26,944 nucleotides of DNA from GCA-2687515 sp002687515 (GCA_030745835.1 JASLNU010000118.1:1-26944); one strand, 5' to 3'; positions 7,258 to 14,749 are shown, numbered from the stretch's first letter. Numbers and translations: made by a program. Notes: a model not told the origin generated them from the letters alone.

Positions 7258-7914
7258 TTATTTCTTGGCCAACATCTGTTCGTAATCGCCACCCATGACC
7301 TGGCTGACCGGCTTGCCCGCCTCGACGGCGGCGGCCATGGCGGCTTCGCGGGCGGCGATTTCCTCGGCCTTGTCCAAAACCTCGGTTTCCGACGCCCTGG
7401 GCACGAAAACGACGCCGGAGGCGTCGGCGATGACCATGTCGCCCGGTTCCACATCGACGCCGCCGACCGATATCGGAATATCCCAGGCATGTTCGGCGAT
7501 GCGGCCGCGCGCCGTGAAGCTTGTCGCCGAGCGGGCGTACACCGGATAACCGATGTCGTCGCTTTCGTCGGCATCGCGCGCCGGGCCCTCGACGATGGTG
7601 CCGGCGAGACCCTTGGTCTTGGCGGCCCTGGACAGGATACCGCCCCAGCCGGCGGCGATTTCGGTGGAGAGGTTTTCGATGACGATGACATCGCCTTCAT
7701 TGGCGGCATCGACGGCGGCGCTGCAAAGGTGGCGCTTCGGGATATTGCCGGAGGCCGGGCCCAGTTTCACCGTCTGCACCCGCCCGGCGATGCGCCGCGC
7801 CGCCGCAATGGCGCCGATGCCCTTGACCGTGCCCTTGAGGCCGAGCGCATCCAAGGCGTCGGATACGGCGCAACTGTCGATTTTTCGGAGCCGTTCCGTG
7901 GCGGCGTCGCTCAT
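7258..7914 (-). CDS. RraA-family / HMG-CHA aldolase-like protein (second copy)
   Basis: The 218-residue paralogue of the adjacent gene shows the RraA-family motifs SCAVSDALDALG (residues 14-25), AAGWGGILSRAAK and VEPGDMVIADASGVVFVP. Its catalytic segment reads GTIVEGPARD, so the usual Asp of DGxxRD is Glu109 while Arg113 and Asp114 are kept. The WGGIL motif has Gly where many aldolases have Glu. These changes and the low overall similarity to its neighbour suggest the two copies do different jobs or form mixed assemblies. The gene is the second of the minus-strand operon: it follows the amidohydrolase gene by 16 bp and precedes the other RraA copy by 19 bp. Specific reaction unknown. Confidence 0.86.
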   Translation of the reverse strand: MSDAATERLRKIDSCAVSDALDALGLKGTVKGIGAIAAARRIAGRVQTVKLGPASGNIPKRHLCSAAVDAANEGDVIVIENLSTEIAAGWGGILSRAAKTKGLAGTIVEGPARDADESDDIGYPVYARSATSFTARGRIAEHAWDIPISVGGVDVEPGDMVIADASGVVFVPRASETEVLDKAEEIAAREAAMAAAVEAGKPVSQVMGGDYEQMLAKK

Positions 7915-7930
7915 GCTTTGTCTTTCTCGA

Positions 7931-8911
7931 TTACAAATTAAAAATGCGTTCGGCGTTACCCCCCCGCGCCGCGTCGCGCTGATCGGCGGGCAGGGCGTCG
8001 ACCCGCGCCAGGCAGCCCTTCATGTCGCCGATATTGTGCGGATAGTCGGACCCGTAGAGCATGTTGGCGCTGCCCGCCACATCGATGCAAAGCTCCAGCG
8101 CCCCTTGGGTGAAGGTCACCGTGTCGTAATAGAGGCGGTCGGCATAGCTGCTCGGCAGTTCGGAGATCACCTCGCGCGCGCCGGGCATGTTCTGGTGCGC
8201 GATATCGAGCCGCCCAAAGAGGTAAGGCAGCGCCCCGCCGGCGTGGCAGGCGATGATCTTCAAATTGGTGTAGCGATCGAAAAAACCGTCAAAGATCATG
8301 CGCGAAACGGCCAAGGTGGTATCGAACATGAAACCGACCGAGCCGACCAGGTTGTAGCGCTGCATATCCATATCGCCGACCCCGGGCGGCGCCGAGGGAT
8401 GCACCAGGACCGGCAGCGCGCGGGCTTCGATGGCGTCCCAAATGGGCTTCAGGTGCGCATCGGTCAACGACATGCCGGAGATATTGGCTGAAACGAAAAC
8501 GCCTACCGCGCCATTGCCGCAGGCGCGGGCGAGTTCCTCCACCGCCCGGTCCGGGAATTGCCAGGGCAGGGTGGCGAAATAACGGATGCGGTCCGGGTAG
8601 ATTTTTTGCTGCGCCGCCATGTCGTCATTCATAAATTGGGCGGTCGCGCTGCTGACTTCTTCACTGCCCCAATAGACGCTGGGGCAGGTCAGCGAGACGA
8701 TGGCGATGTCGACGCCGGCCTCGTCCATGTCCTCAATGCGCTTGGCGTAATCGAACATCGGCTCCTTCAGGGTCATGAACGGTGCGCCGTCGGCGCGGAT
8801 CACCCGCTCGCCCTTAAATTCGCCGAGCGCGTACTTGCCGCCATGGGCGACCAGTTGTTCGAGCCAGTACTCGTTCAGCATATGGGTATGAACGTCGATG
8901 ACGGTATGCAT
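7931..8911 (-). CDS. Amidohydrolase_2 (ACMSD-superfamily) hydrolase/decarboxylase
   Basis: The 326-residue TIM-barrel metal enzyme has an intact ligand set: IDVHTHML (His8, His10), VLVHPSAPPG, IIACHAGGALPYLFGRLD and MLYGSDYPH. In this superfamily such proteins decarboxylate aromatic or muconate-type acids or hydrate/hydrolyse meta-cleavage products. I chose the ATG at 8911 because AGGGG lies 7 bp upstream and the family begins at this MxxxIDVHTH. An in-frame start at 8965 would add 18 residues with no support. It is the first gene of the minus-strand run 8911-5304 with the RraA-like aldolases, an arrangement reminiscent of hydratase/aldolase steps in protocatechuate 4,5-cleavage. That parallel is inference. 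Confidence 0.9.
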   Translation of the reverse strand: MHTVIDVHTHMLNEYWLEQLVAHGGKYALGEFKGERVIRADGAPFMTLKEPMFDYAKRIEDMDEAGVDIAIVSLTCPSVYWGSEEVSSATAQFMNDDMAAQQKIYPDRIRYFATLPWQFPDRAVEELARACGNGAVGVFVSANISGMSLTDAHLKPIWDAIEARALPVLVHPSAPPGVGDMDMQRYNLVGSVGFMFDTTLAVSRMIFDGFFDRYTNLKIIACHAGGALPYLFGRLDIAHQNMPGAREVISELPSSYADRLYYDTVTFTQGALELCIDVAGSANMLYGSDYPHNIGDMKGCLARVDALPADQRDAARGGNAERIFNL

Positions 8912-9328
8912 GTTTGTCCCCTGGTGTTCAGTTGGGTGTGTTGGAAATTTATTCGCCGCCCGCATTGGCGGGGTATCTGTTGGCAGCCGAGTATCCGATA
9001 TCAGGACCGGCTTGCCAACACGGGATAGGCGGCGGAAGGGACGCGCGGTATCGGTTTAAAGGCTCTATCCCAAGTCCGGGGCAAGACCCGGTTCGCGGGC
9101 CCGCCGCCCCGGCATCACTACTAAAACCGCGAAAGCCGGCGCCTTCGGACCCGACCGAAATCGATCGGCAATCGGGACTTAAAAAAATTAGCCGCGTTAC
9201 CTGATCGCGCGATTGTTACGACGCGGTCCCCAATTGACCTTGTATCTGTAGCGACTACAGGTAGCATATTTGGGCATGGGACGGATTTCCGAATCACCGC
9301 ACCCGGCATATTGATCAAGGTGAACGAA
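8912..9328. other. 417-bp divergent intergenic region
   Basis: No coding region is supported here; the plus-strand frame at 8914-9204 has no recognisable content. The region must hold the promoters of the divergent amidohydrolase operon (minus) and the MerB-like gene (plus). The only clear structure is the dyad at 9246-9260, described separately. Confidence 0.6.
9240..9267 (+). promoter_or_regulatory. Candidate promoter with operator dyad filling the spacer
   Basis: A perfect inverted repeat, CTGTAG-CGA-CTACAG (9246-9260), lies between a possible -35 hexamer TTGTAT (9240-9245) and a possible -10 hexamer TAGCAT (9262-9267). The spacer is 16 bp, and the site is about 60 bp upstream of the MerB-like start codon. 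A dyad occupying the spacer suits repressor or MerR-type control, but the sequence is not a recognisable mer operator and the hexamers are weak. Confidence 0.35.
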
Positions 9329-10105
9329 ATGAATAGCACCGCCGGAACCGCGGCCGCCGGCCAACGGACCAATTCCACGTTTGAGGTTCGCCCTGGCGTA
9401 AAATTTCCGGATTGGCGGGTGGTGACCAGCCAGCCGGCGAAACAGGCGCTTACCGACATCGTCGAAGCCTTTGGAATTGAAAAGAGTTTTGCCGAGTATG
9501 ATGCCGGCCAGGATCGTGTTCGCGTCCTTGTCTTGAGGTTCATGGCCGCCGAGGGCCGCGCGCCGGCGGTTGACGAACTGACCGAATTGGCTGCATTGCC
9601 GGCGGCTAAAATACTCGAACATTTGCGCATCCTTAAAAAGAAGGACCTGGTCGTATTTGACGAGGCAAGCAATCGAATTATCGGCGCATATCCGATCACC
9701 GAGCGGCAAACCGAACATTTGGTGGTTATCGGGCAGCGGCAAATTCACGCCATGTGCGCCATCGACGCCCTCGGCACCGGGAGCATGTTCGGCCAGGACA
9801 TCAAGATAAAATCTTCCTGCCGGGCGACCGGTCAGCCGATTTCCATCGAGCTTGGCGCCGGCGGAACCGAGATCAAATCGGCCGATCCTGAAACGGCGCT
9901 TGTTTGGTCGGGCATTCAGTTTTCGGACGGATGCGCCGCCGATAGCCTGTGCACGGTCCTGGCCTTCTTCTCTTCGGATCGGGCATTCGATAGCTGGCGG
10001 GCCAGCGAACACCCCGATACCCCGGGCTATCGGCTGACATTAAGCCAAGGAATTGAAGTTGGCCGCGCAATCTTCGATCCGTTCTTGGCCGAAGCGGACG
10101 GCTGA
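9329..10105 (+). CDS. merB: Organomercurial lyase (alkylmercury lyase, MerB) family protein
   Basis: The 258-residue protein has the MerB architecture: an N-terminal winged-helix-like part (about 62-135) and the catalytic domain. The motif AMCAIDAL gives Cys143 and Asp146, SSCRATGQPI gives Cys164, and DSLCTVLAFF gives Cys208. These correspond in order and near-identical spacing to Cys96, Asp99, Cys117 and Cys159 of plasmid R831b MerB, so the catalytic Cys/Asp/Cys set that breaks the C-Hg bond appears complete. The N-terminus is about 45 residues longer than in classical MerB. I chose the ATG at 9329 (AAGG 8 bp upstream) over the TTG at 9311. No merA, merR, merT or merP is nearby, so it may be a stand-alone or reassigned member. 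Family assignment is strong; mercury activity is inference. Confidence 0.85.
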   Translation: MNSTAGTAAAGQRTNSTFEVRPGVKFPDWRVVTSQPAKQALTDIVEAFGIEKSFAEYDAGQDRVRVLVLRFMAAEGRAPAVDELTELAALPAAKILEHLRILKKKDLVVFDEASNRIIGAYPITERQTEHLVVIGQRQIHAMCAIDALGTGSMFGQDIKIKSSCRATGQPISIELGAGGTEIKSADPETALVWSGIQFSDGCAADSLCTVLAFFSSDRAFDSWRASEHPDTPGYRLTLSQGIEVGRAIFDPFLAEADG

Positions 10106-10197
10106 ATAGCGGAGCGTCCATATCCTGCCGTCGGCCATGCCCATCGAATGCTTGGCGCATTGGCGGAGGATCAGTGGTGGCGTGTCGGGCGCCGGCC

Positions 10198-10758
10198 TTA
10201 AGCCTTGGAAGCCATCATTTCGGCCATTTTTGCTTCCCGCTCGGCGGCCATCATGAAACCGGCATCGGCGCGGCAATGGGCTTCGGTCCAGCGGTAAATC
10301 TCGTCGTTGGACTGATCCAGATCGAGGGCGGTGCTGTGTGGCTGGGGAATGTGCCAGGGCGTATGCACATAAACCTCGATCAGATTATCCTCCGGGTCGC
10401 GGAAGTATATGGACCATGCGTTGCCGTGGGTGCGGACGCGGATTTCCTCGGTTCCGGCGGCCGCCGCCTTGTCGCGGGTTAGCCGCAATTCATCCAGATC
10501 CTCGACCAGGAACGACATTTGCTGATTGAGCGCGAACGGAACCTCGTCGGGCCGGCCGGTCACCAGTACGAACTGGTGGTGTTCGGTCGGATCGCTAGAC
10601 ATGAAAACCATGTCGACGGGAACACTGGGATCGGGAAACGGGCCCTGATCGGTGACCGTTAATCCCATAACACTTGTATAGTAGTCCTGCATTTTCTCCA
10701 TGTCCTCGACGAACAGGGCGAAGTGGGTCAGTCTCGGCGACGGTTTGCGGCTCCCCAT
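10198..10758 (-). CDS. VOC-fold metalloprotein (extradiol dioxygenase/glyoxalase superfamily)
   Basis: The 186-residue protein has paired beta-alpha-beta-beta-beta modules of the vicinal oxygen chelate fold. The first module starts LTHFALFVEDMEKMQDYYTSVMGL (His12), and the second contains MSFLVEDLDEL and ends IYFRDPEDNLIEVYVHTPWH. Candidate metal ligands are His12, His60/His61 in EHHQFVL, and the Glu of NLIEVYV, a 2-His-1-Glu set. The last 50 residues form a helical extension ending in Met/Ala/Lys repeats. AGGAGG sits just upstream of the ATG at 10758. It is transcribed away from the amidohydrolase/CoA-ligase pair, suggesting shared control. An aromatic ring-cleavage or isomerase role fits the neighbourhood but is not proven. 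Confidence 0.83.
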   Translation of the reverse strand: MGSRKPSPRLTHFALFVEDMEKMQDYYTSVMGLTVTDQGPFPDPSVPVDMVFMSSDPTEHHQFVLVTGRPDEVPFALNQQMSFLVEDLDELRLTRDKAAAAGTEEIRVRTHGNAWSIYFRDPEDNLIEVYVHTPWHIPQPHSTALDLDQSNDEIYRWTEAHCRADAGFMMAAEREAKMAEMMASKA

Positions 10759-10875
10759 GGCGGTATCCTCCTAAATTGAACAAAAGGGAATGATCGCCCG
10801 TTTTATGATTGAAACGGATGCCGCAATGTTCCACCGGCGGAGGCTGGCTGCCTTGACCGGCGTCAAAGCTTGGCG

Positions 10876-10897
10876 CCGGAAGCCGGCTGGCTTCCGG
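10876..10897. promoter_or_regulatory. Perfect 9-bp inverted repeat between divergent genes
   Basis: CCGGAAGCC (10876-10884) and GGCTTCCGG (10889-10897) are separated by GGCT. The element is centred in the 260-bp gap between the VOC gene (minus) and the amidohydrolase gene (plus). It could be an operator shared by both operons or a transcript hairpin; no U-tract follows, so it is not a standard terminator. Confidence 0.35.
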
Positions 10898-11018
10898 ATA
10901 CGCGGAATTCCGGCGGCCGGCCAATTCCTGTCCGGTCCTTGCAAAGGCAGCTTGATTTGTTGGACAATCGGCTCAGCGCCGGTTGTTCCTATCGGCTTTC
11001 GTAACGGGAGGAAAATCC

Positions 11019-12107
11019 ATGAAGATGGGACGGTTTATCGTCGACACCCATGTCCACGCCCAGCGTTTCGCCGCCGGGCCGGGGCTCAAGAAAGAAAACC
11101 TGGATGCGGGATCGGCCCGCTACAACGATCTCGCCAAGGTGATCCGCCATCTGGAAGCCTACGACAATTCGCCCCGGCTGCTCTATGACATGGAATGCTA
11201 CGACGTCGATATGTGCGTGCTGTTGCCGGCCTTCGGCATGAGCAACGAGTTGAATCTCCAGATCATGGAAAACAATCCGGGCCGCTTCGTCGCCGTCTGC
11301 TCCGCCACCGAAACCGCCCGCAAGGCACGCGAAGAAGGCATCGAATGGACCGCCGAGGCCGCCGCCAAGGAATTGGACGCATTGCTGGCAACCGGCAAGT
11401 TCGTCGGCACCGGCGAAGGCATGCCCGCCAACGCGTCATCGAAGCGCACCGTCGGCATGACCGAGCGCCTCGATCAGTTGCGCCCGATCATGGAGGTGGT
11501 GCAGAAATACGAAAGCGTGGTGCAGGTGCATTCCGGCGTCGTCATGGGCTATCCCTTGAGCCACCATTATTGGCCGGAAACCCTGAACCCGATCTGGATG
11601 GCCGACATGGCGGTCGAGTATCCGGACGTGCCGATCGTCATCAATCACGGCGGGTTGCAGGGCTGGTGGTCGGAACGCTTCTACGAGGAATGTTTGCTGC
11701 TCGCCGCCAGCCACGACAACATCTATCTCGAATGCGGCTTCTATTGGGCCGAGCTTTATGAAAAGCCGCTGTTGGATCCCAACATCGGCGCCGAGAAACT
11801 CTTGTGGGCCACCGATTGGGGCGCCTCCATCCCGTTCCATTCCCAGCCCGGCCATTATCCGTCCAGCTATCCGGTGCAGAAACGGTCCGAACCCTTGCCC
11901 CGCCATCAGGTGGATATGTGGGGCTGGAGCCTGAAGCAGCTCTTGAAGGTGCAGTGTACCCAGGATGATCTGAACCTGATCCTCGGCGGCAACGCGGCGC
12001 GCATCTATAAACTGGAAGTGCCGCACACGCGCCTGTTCCGCCCGATCGGCAAGCATCTGAACCCGCAGGAAGAAGGCCGCATCACCTACGCGCCGATCTG
12101 CTGTTAA
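11019..12107 (+). CDS. Amidohydrolase_2 (ACMSD-superfamily) protein
   Basis: The 362-residue protein is a third member of the metal-dependent amidohydrolase superfamily in this window. It has FIVDTHVHAQRF (His11, His13), VVQVHSGVVMGY, PIVINHGGLQGWW and LLWATDWGAS, so all metal/catalytic positions are filled, and it ends with the family's helical segment NLILGGNAARIYKL. I chose the ATG at 11019 because GGGAGG lies 7 bp upstream. A CoA-ligase-like gene starts 6 to 24 bp downstream, so the two form an operon, hinting that its product is an acid later activated with CoA. It differs substantially from the other two amidohydrolases, so it is not a recent duplicate. Substrate unknown. Confidence 0.88.
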   Translation: MKMGRFIVDTHVHAQRFAAGPGLKKENLDAGSARYNDLAKVIRHLEAYDNSPRLLYDMECYDVDMCVLLPAFGMSNELNLQIMENNPGRFVAVCSATETARKAREEGIEWTAEAAAKELDALLATGKFVGTGEGMPANASSKRTVGMTERLDQLRPIMEVVQKYESVVQVHSGVVMGYPLSHHYWPETLNPIWMADMAVEYPDVPIVINHGGLQGWWSERFYEECLLLAASHDNIYLECGFYWAELYEKPLLDPNIGAEKLLWATDWGASIPFHSQPGHYPSSYPVQKRSEPLPRHQVDMWGWSLKQLLKVQCTQDDLNLILGGNAARIYKLEVPHTRLFRPIGKHLNPQEEGRITYAPICC

Positions 12108-12131
12108 GGAGCCATGCCGGGGGGGCAGACC

Positions 12132-13475
12132 ATGAGCGGACTTCCCAACTATCCGATCCTCAACGCCGTGATGGAGGGGCTGCCGCCCGATGATCTGAAG
12201 GCGATGCAAGGCCAGCGCCTGGTCAATATGGTGAATTACGTCTATGAGGGCGCGCCGTTCTGGAAAAAGAAGTTCGACGAAGCCGGCGTCAAGCCCAAGC
12301 ATATCAAGGGCATCGACGATCTTGCCAAAATCCCCTTCTGCACCAAGGCCGAATTGCAGGCCGACCAGGACGCCAACCCGCCCTTCGGCTCCTACGCCTG
12401 TTCGCGGCAAAGCACCTGGGCGCGCTTGCTCTCCACATCGGGTACCACCGGGCGGCCGCTCCGGCGCGTCTTCTCGCACCGCGATTGGGGCTATATCCTG
12501 GACCGCTTCCAGCGCAAGCCGTTCATGGGGCCGGGCGAAATTTCCATCATCCTCGGTCCCGTCGACGGGCTGATGGGGCCGACGGCGGCGATGGAGGCGG
12601 GCGCCCGCATGGGCGCCATCATGGTTCCGGCTGGGCTCCTGGATTCCAAATCGAAGCTGCGCCTGATCCAGGAAATGAAGCCGGTCGCCATTTCGGGCAC
12701 CGCGTCCTACCTGTTGCGGCTCCTCGAGGTGGCCGCCGAGATGGGCATCGATGCGACTACGCTGGGCTTACGTTCGGTGGGCTCGGTCGGCGAGCCGGGC
12801 GGCGCCCTTGAAGCCACGCGCAAGCGTCTCGAAGACGGTTGGAACGCGCGCATTGCCGATGGTTTCGGCCTGACCGAGATTTTTCCCTTGGGCGGCAACT
12901 GCCCCGGCAACCGTGATCTGCACATCGCACCCGATATGGCGATCACCGAGATCGTCGATCCCGAAAGCGGCGAACAGCTGCCGCCGGGCGAAGCGGGCGA
13001 GGTGGTGTTCAGCAACATCGTCGGCGACACCCAGCCCCTGCTGCGCTTCCGCAGCCGCGATATTTCCAAGATCACGGCCGGCGAGGCCTGCCCGGCCTGC
13101 GGCCACACCGGACCGCGCCTGGCCGGTTCCATCATCGGGCGCGTCGACGACATGATCTGGTTCCGGGGCGCCAACATCTTCCCCTCGGCGATCGAGGCGG
13201 CGGTGCGCGGCATCGACGCGCTGGGCCACGAGTTTCAGATCGAGATAAGCGGCAAGCAGGCCCTGCCGGAGATGACCGTCAGGCTGGAATCGGCCGGCAA
13301 GGTATCGCCGAAGGCCGGCGAAAAACTGCGTCGGCAGGCGGCGGCGGCGATCAAGGACGCCATCCGCGTCAATGCCAACGTCGAGCTTTCAGCCCCCGGT
13401 ACGCTGCCCCGCGACGATAGCGGCGGCAAGGTGCGCCGGGTTCTGGACAGGCGGGCAAAGGCTTTAGGCGGGTAA
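12132..13475 (+). CDS. Phenylacetate-CoA ligase-like adenylate-forming enzyme
   Basis: The 447-residue protein resembles PaaK: it should activate a (probably aromatic) carboxylic acid to its CoA thioester with ATP. Seen motifs are the N-terminal YVYEGAPFWKKKFDEAGV, the phosphate-binding loop STSGTTGRP (101-109), GLTEIFPLGG (A5), a CPACGHTGPR cysteine pair typical of PaaK, and GRVDDMIWFRGANIFPSAIE (A8 hinge). The C-terminal segment with DSGGKVRRV supplies the usual late lysine. The start is uncertain: an ATG at 12114 lies only a few bases after AAGGAG, while the ATG at 12132 has better spacing from a G-rich tract and a more family-like N-terminus. It is the second gene of the operon with the amidohydrolase and ends inside a short tandem duplication. 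Confidence 0.88.
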   Translation: MSGLPNYPILNAVMEGLPPDDLKAMQGQRLVNMVNYVYEGAPFWKKKFDEAGVKPKHIKGIDDLAKIPFCTKAELQADQDANPPFGSYACSRQSTWARLLSTSGTTGRPLRRVFSHRDWGYILDRFQRKPFMGPGEISIILGPVDGLMGPTAAMEAGARMGAIMVPAGLLDSKSKLRLIQEMKPVAISGTASYLLRLLEVAAEMGIDATTLGLRSVGSVGEPGGALEATRKRLEDGWNARIADGFGLTEIFPLGGNCPGNRDLHIAPDMAITEIVDPESGEQLPPGEAGEVVFSNIVGDTQPLLRFRSRDISKITAGEACPACGHTGPRLAGSIIGRVDDMIWFRGANIFPSAIEAAVRGIDALGHEFQIEISGKQALPEMTVRLESAGKVSPKAGEKLRRQAAAAIKDAIRVNANVELSAPGTLPRDDSGGKVRRVLDRRAKALGG

Positions 13476-13484
13476 AGGCTTTAG
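13451..13484. repeat. 17-bp tandem duplication over convergent stop codons
   Basis: GCGGGCAAAGGCTTTAG (13451-13467) is immediately followed by GCGGGTAAAGGCTTTAG (13468-13484), with one mismatch. The second unit contains the TAA stop of the plus-strand CoA-ligase gene and the stop of the convergent minus-strand gene, which end only 5 bp apart. Confidence 0.9.
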
Positions 13485-14278
13485 GACCCAGTACCGTCCT
13501 TGATCTCCAAATTATCGGCAACCCGTCTCCGGAGCATTTCGGTCATCCAGATTTCATCCCATTCCACATTGGCCAGGTTCACTTCGCTACCAAACTCCGC
13601 CACCATCCACGATGTGACTTTATGTTTAAATTCCCGGCTAATTCCCGGTAGCACGACAACCGGCAGTTCATAGATGATCTTCTCGCGGGGAAACCTGCGG
13701 GCGATCTCGGAGATTAGTTCGCTCCTGATATTTTCCCCGGCGAACAGTTCATAGGCCTCGATGAAAACGGCCGACGATCCTGCTTCCAGACAGACTTCCA
13801 AGTCCGCCAACACCTGATCGTCGCTCATGACACCTTCTTTTCGGCCCACCTCGCCAAGGACTTTAAGCCCGAAATCGTCGATCGCCATGCGGATTGTTTT
13901 ACGCTTCTCTTTAAGACTCCAGTCGAGAAGATTGTCGGAAATTTCAACGGCTGAAAATCCAAGCTCCGATACTTCGCCGAAGAATTCATCGAGCTTTCCC
14001 TTTACGTAGGCGTATTCCGTGAACAGGCCGCCTTGTGACGTACTGATTTGAAAGTCTTTGTAGTTGGCGAGTTTCTGTTTAAGAATTTTCTTCGGCATTA
14101 ATCCGGCTATGGTTGCCGCTATTTTGGCCATATCTATGTAAAAGCCGGCCGCTTCCGTAACGCCGGACTGATTAAGGAGGGGCAGGCCCCAGTCGATCAT
14201 CATGGTGATGCCATTTTCGCGCGGCTTCGCTTGGCGGTCCGGTAATGGGACTTTTTGAAACGCGGTTTCGATTTGCAT
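13481..14278 (-). CDS. ComA-like (phosphosulfolactate synthase family) protein with altered active site
   Basis: The 265-residue protein aligns along its length with ComA, the TIM-barrel enzyme that adds sulfite to phosphoenolpyruvate in coenzyme M synthesis. It keeps the AGFYIDMAK, GGLFTEYAYVKGKLDEF, FSAVEISDN, KVLGEVGRK and SEVNLANVEWDE segments. Several residues conserved in archaeal ComA, as I remember it, are different here: the early DKGL lysine is Trp30, the KFGWG segment is KIAAT, and the EGRE arginine is Tyr176. A different substrate is therefore likely. I chose the ATG at 14278 because GGAG sits 7 bp upstream. No other coenzyme M gene is visible nearby. It converges with the CoA-ligase gene and lies beyond a transposase relic from the mutase operon. 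Confidence 0.72.
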   Translation of the reverse strand: MQIETAFQKVPLPDRQAKPRENGITMMIDWGLPLLNQSGVTEAAGFYIDMAKIAATIAGLMPKKILKQKLANYKDFQISTSQGGLFTEYAYVKGKLDEFFGEVSELGFSAVEISDNLLDWSLKEKRKTIRMAIDDFGLKVLGEVGRKEGVMSDDQVLADLEVCLEAGSSAVFIEAYELFAGENIRSELISEIARRFPREKIIYELPVVVLPGISREFKHKVTSWMVAEFGSEVNLANVEWDEIWMTEMLRRRVADNLEIKDGTGS

Positions 14279-14326
14279 GGAATTTCTCCAACTCAAGCGT
14301 CGAATTATAAATCCAAATTGGAAAAT

Positions 14327-14533
14327 CTAAGGGGCTGACACAGATAACCAAGTTAAATGGGGCTTGGCGTGGTTGATCCGGAAGTGTTTGAAGTCCGAAA
14401 CATCCAAGTCGTTATGGCCTTTCCAGCGCTCGGAATAAACGATGCCGCCAGGCACCGCCTTGCGCTCAATGGTGGGGTATTGAGGCGCAGGCAACATCGA
14501 GGTTGGCTTGCGCCCTATAGTTTGATGGATGTG
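14327..14533 (-). pseudogene. IS1595-family (ISXO2-like) transposase remnant
   Basis: Read on the minus strand, this open segment contains PTIERKAVPGGIVYSERW, then KGHNDLDVSDFKHFRINHAK. That is the pattern of the catalytic-domain core of ISXO2-like/IS1595 transposases (TxxYSDxWxGYxxL...FxHxxxNHS). It has no start codon: an in-frame stop lies just upstream at 14534-14536. The frame stops soon after the NHAK motif, so the following HxNxIExxW region is missing. Both ends are therefore lost. It separates the zinc-ribbon gene from the ComA-like gene and marks a past insertion. Confidence 0.65.
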
Positions 14534-14543
14534 CTAATTCGAT

Positions 14544-14738
14544 TTACGAAACCGCACAACTCATGTCTTCGCCACAGCACATCGGAGATTTTATTTTGCC
14601 ATGATCGTTCGGGCATTTTGAGATTTGAACTTCCCGGCCATCGTCCAATTTCAGGATATCATCGACGAGCGGCGCATCACATTTGGCGCAAGTTGCATTA
14701 ACCGCCATTCCGCACTGGGCACATTCGTAAGTTGCCAA
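14544..14738 (-). CDS. Small zinc-ribbon protein
   Basis: The 64-residue protein contains two CxxC knuckles near the N-terminus (CAQC, CAKC) and further cysteines in KCPNDHG and PMCCGEDMSC. This gives at least one zinc-ribbon or rubredoxin-like metal site, perhaps two. The acidic VDDILKLDDGREVQI stretch lies between them. The start is a TTG at 14738, chosen because a perfect AGGAGG lies 5 bp upstream and no ATG precedes the first CxxC. It is downstream of the mutase operon by 172 bp, with a 16-bp palindrome in the gap. It could be a metal or redox accessory protein; no specific role is readable. Confidence 0.75.
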   Translation of the reverse strand: MATYECAQCGMAVNATCAKCDAPLVDDILKLDDGREVQISKCPNDHGKIKSPMCCGEDMSCAVS

Positions 14739-14743
14739 CTAAT

Positions 14744-14749
14744 CCTCCT
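14744..14749 (-). promoter_or_regulatory. Ribosome binding site deciding a TTG start
   Basis: On the minus strand AGGAGG lies 5 bp upstream of TTG (14736-14738). It is the strongest Shine-Dalgarno sequence near this frame and fixes the start of the zinc-ribbon gene at a non-ATG codon. Confidence 0.75.

Noticed and set aside
14357..14701. 114-residue plus-strand frame across the zinc-ribbon gene
   Set aside because: It runs antisense through both the transposase relic and the zinc-ribbon gene and has no motif of its own.
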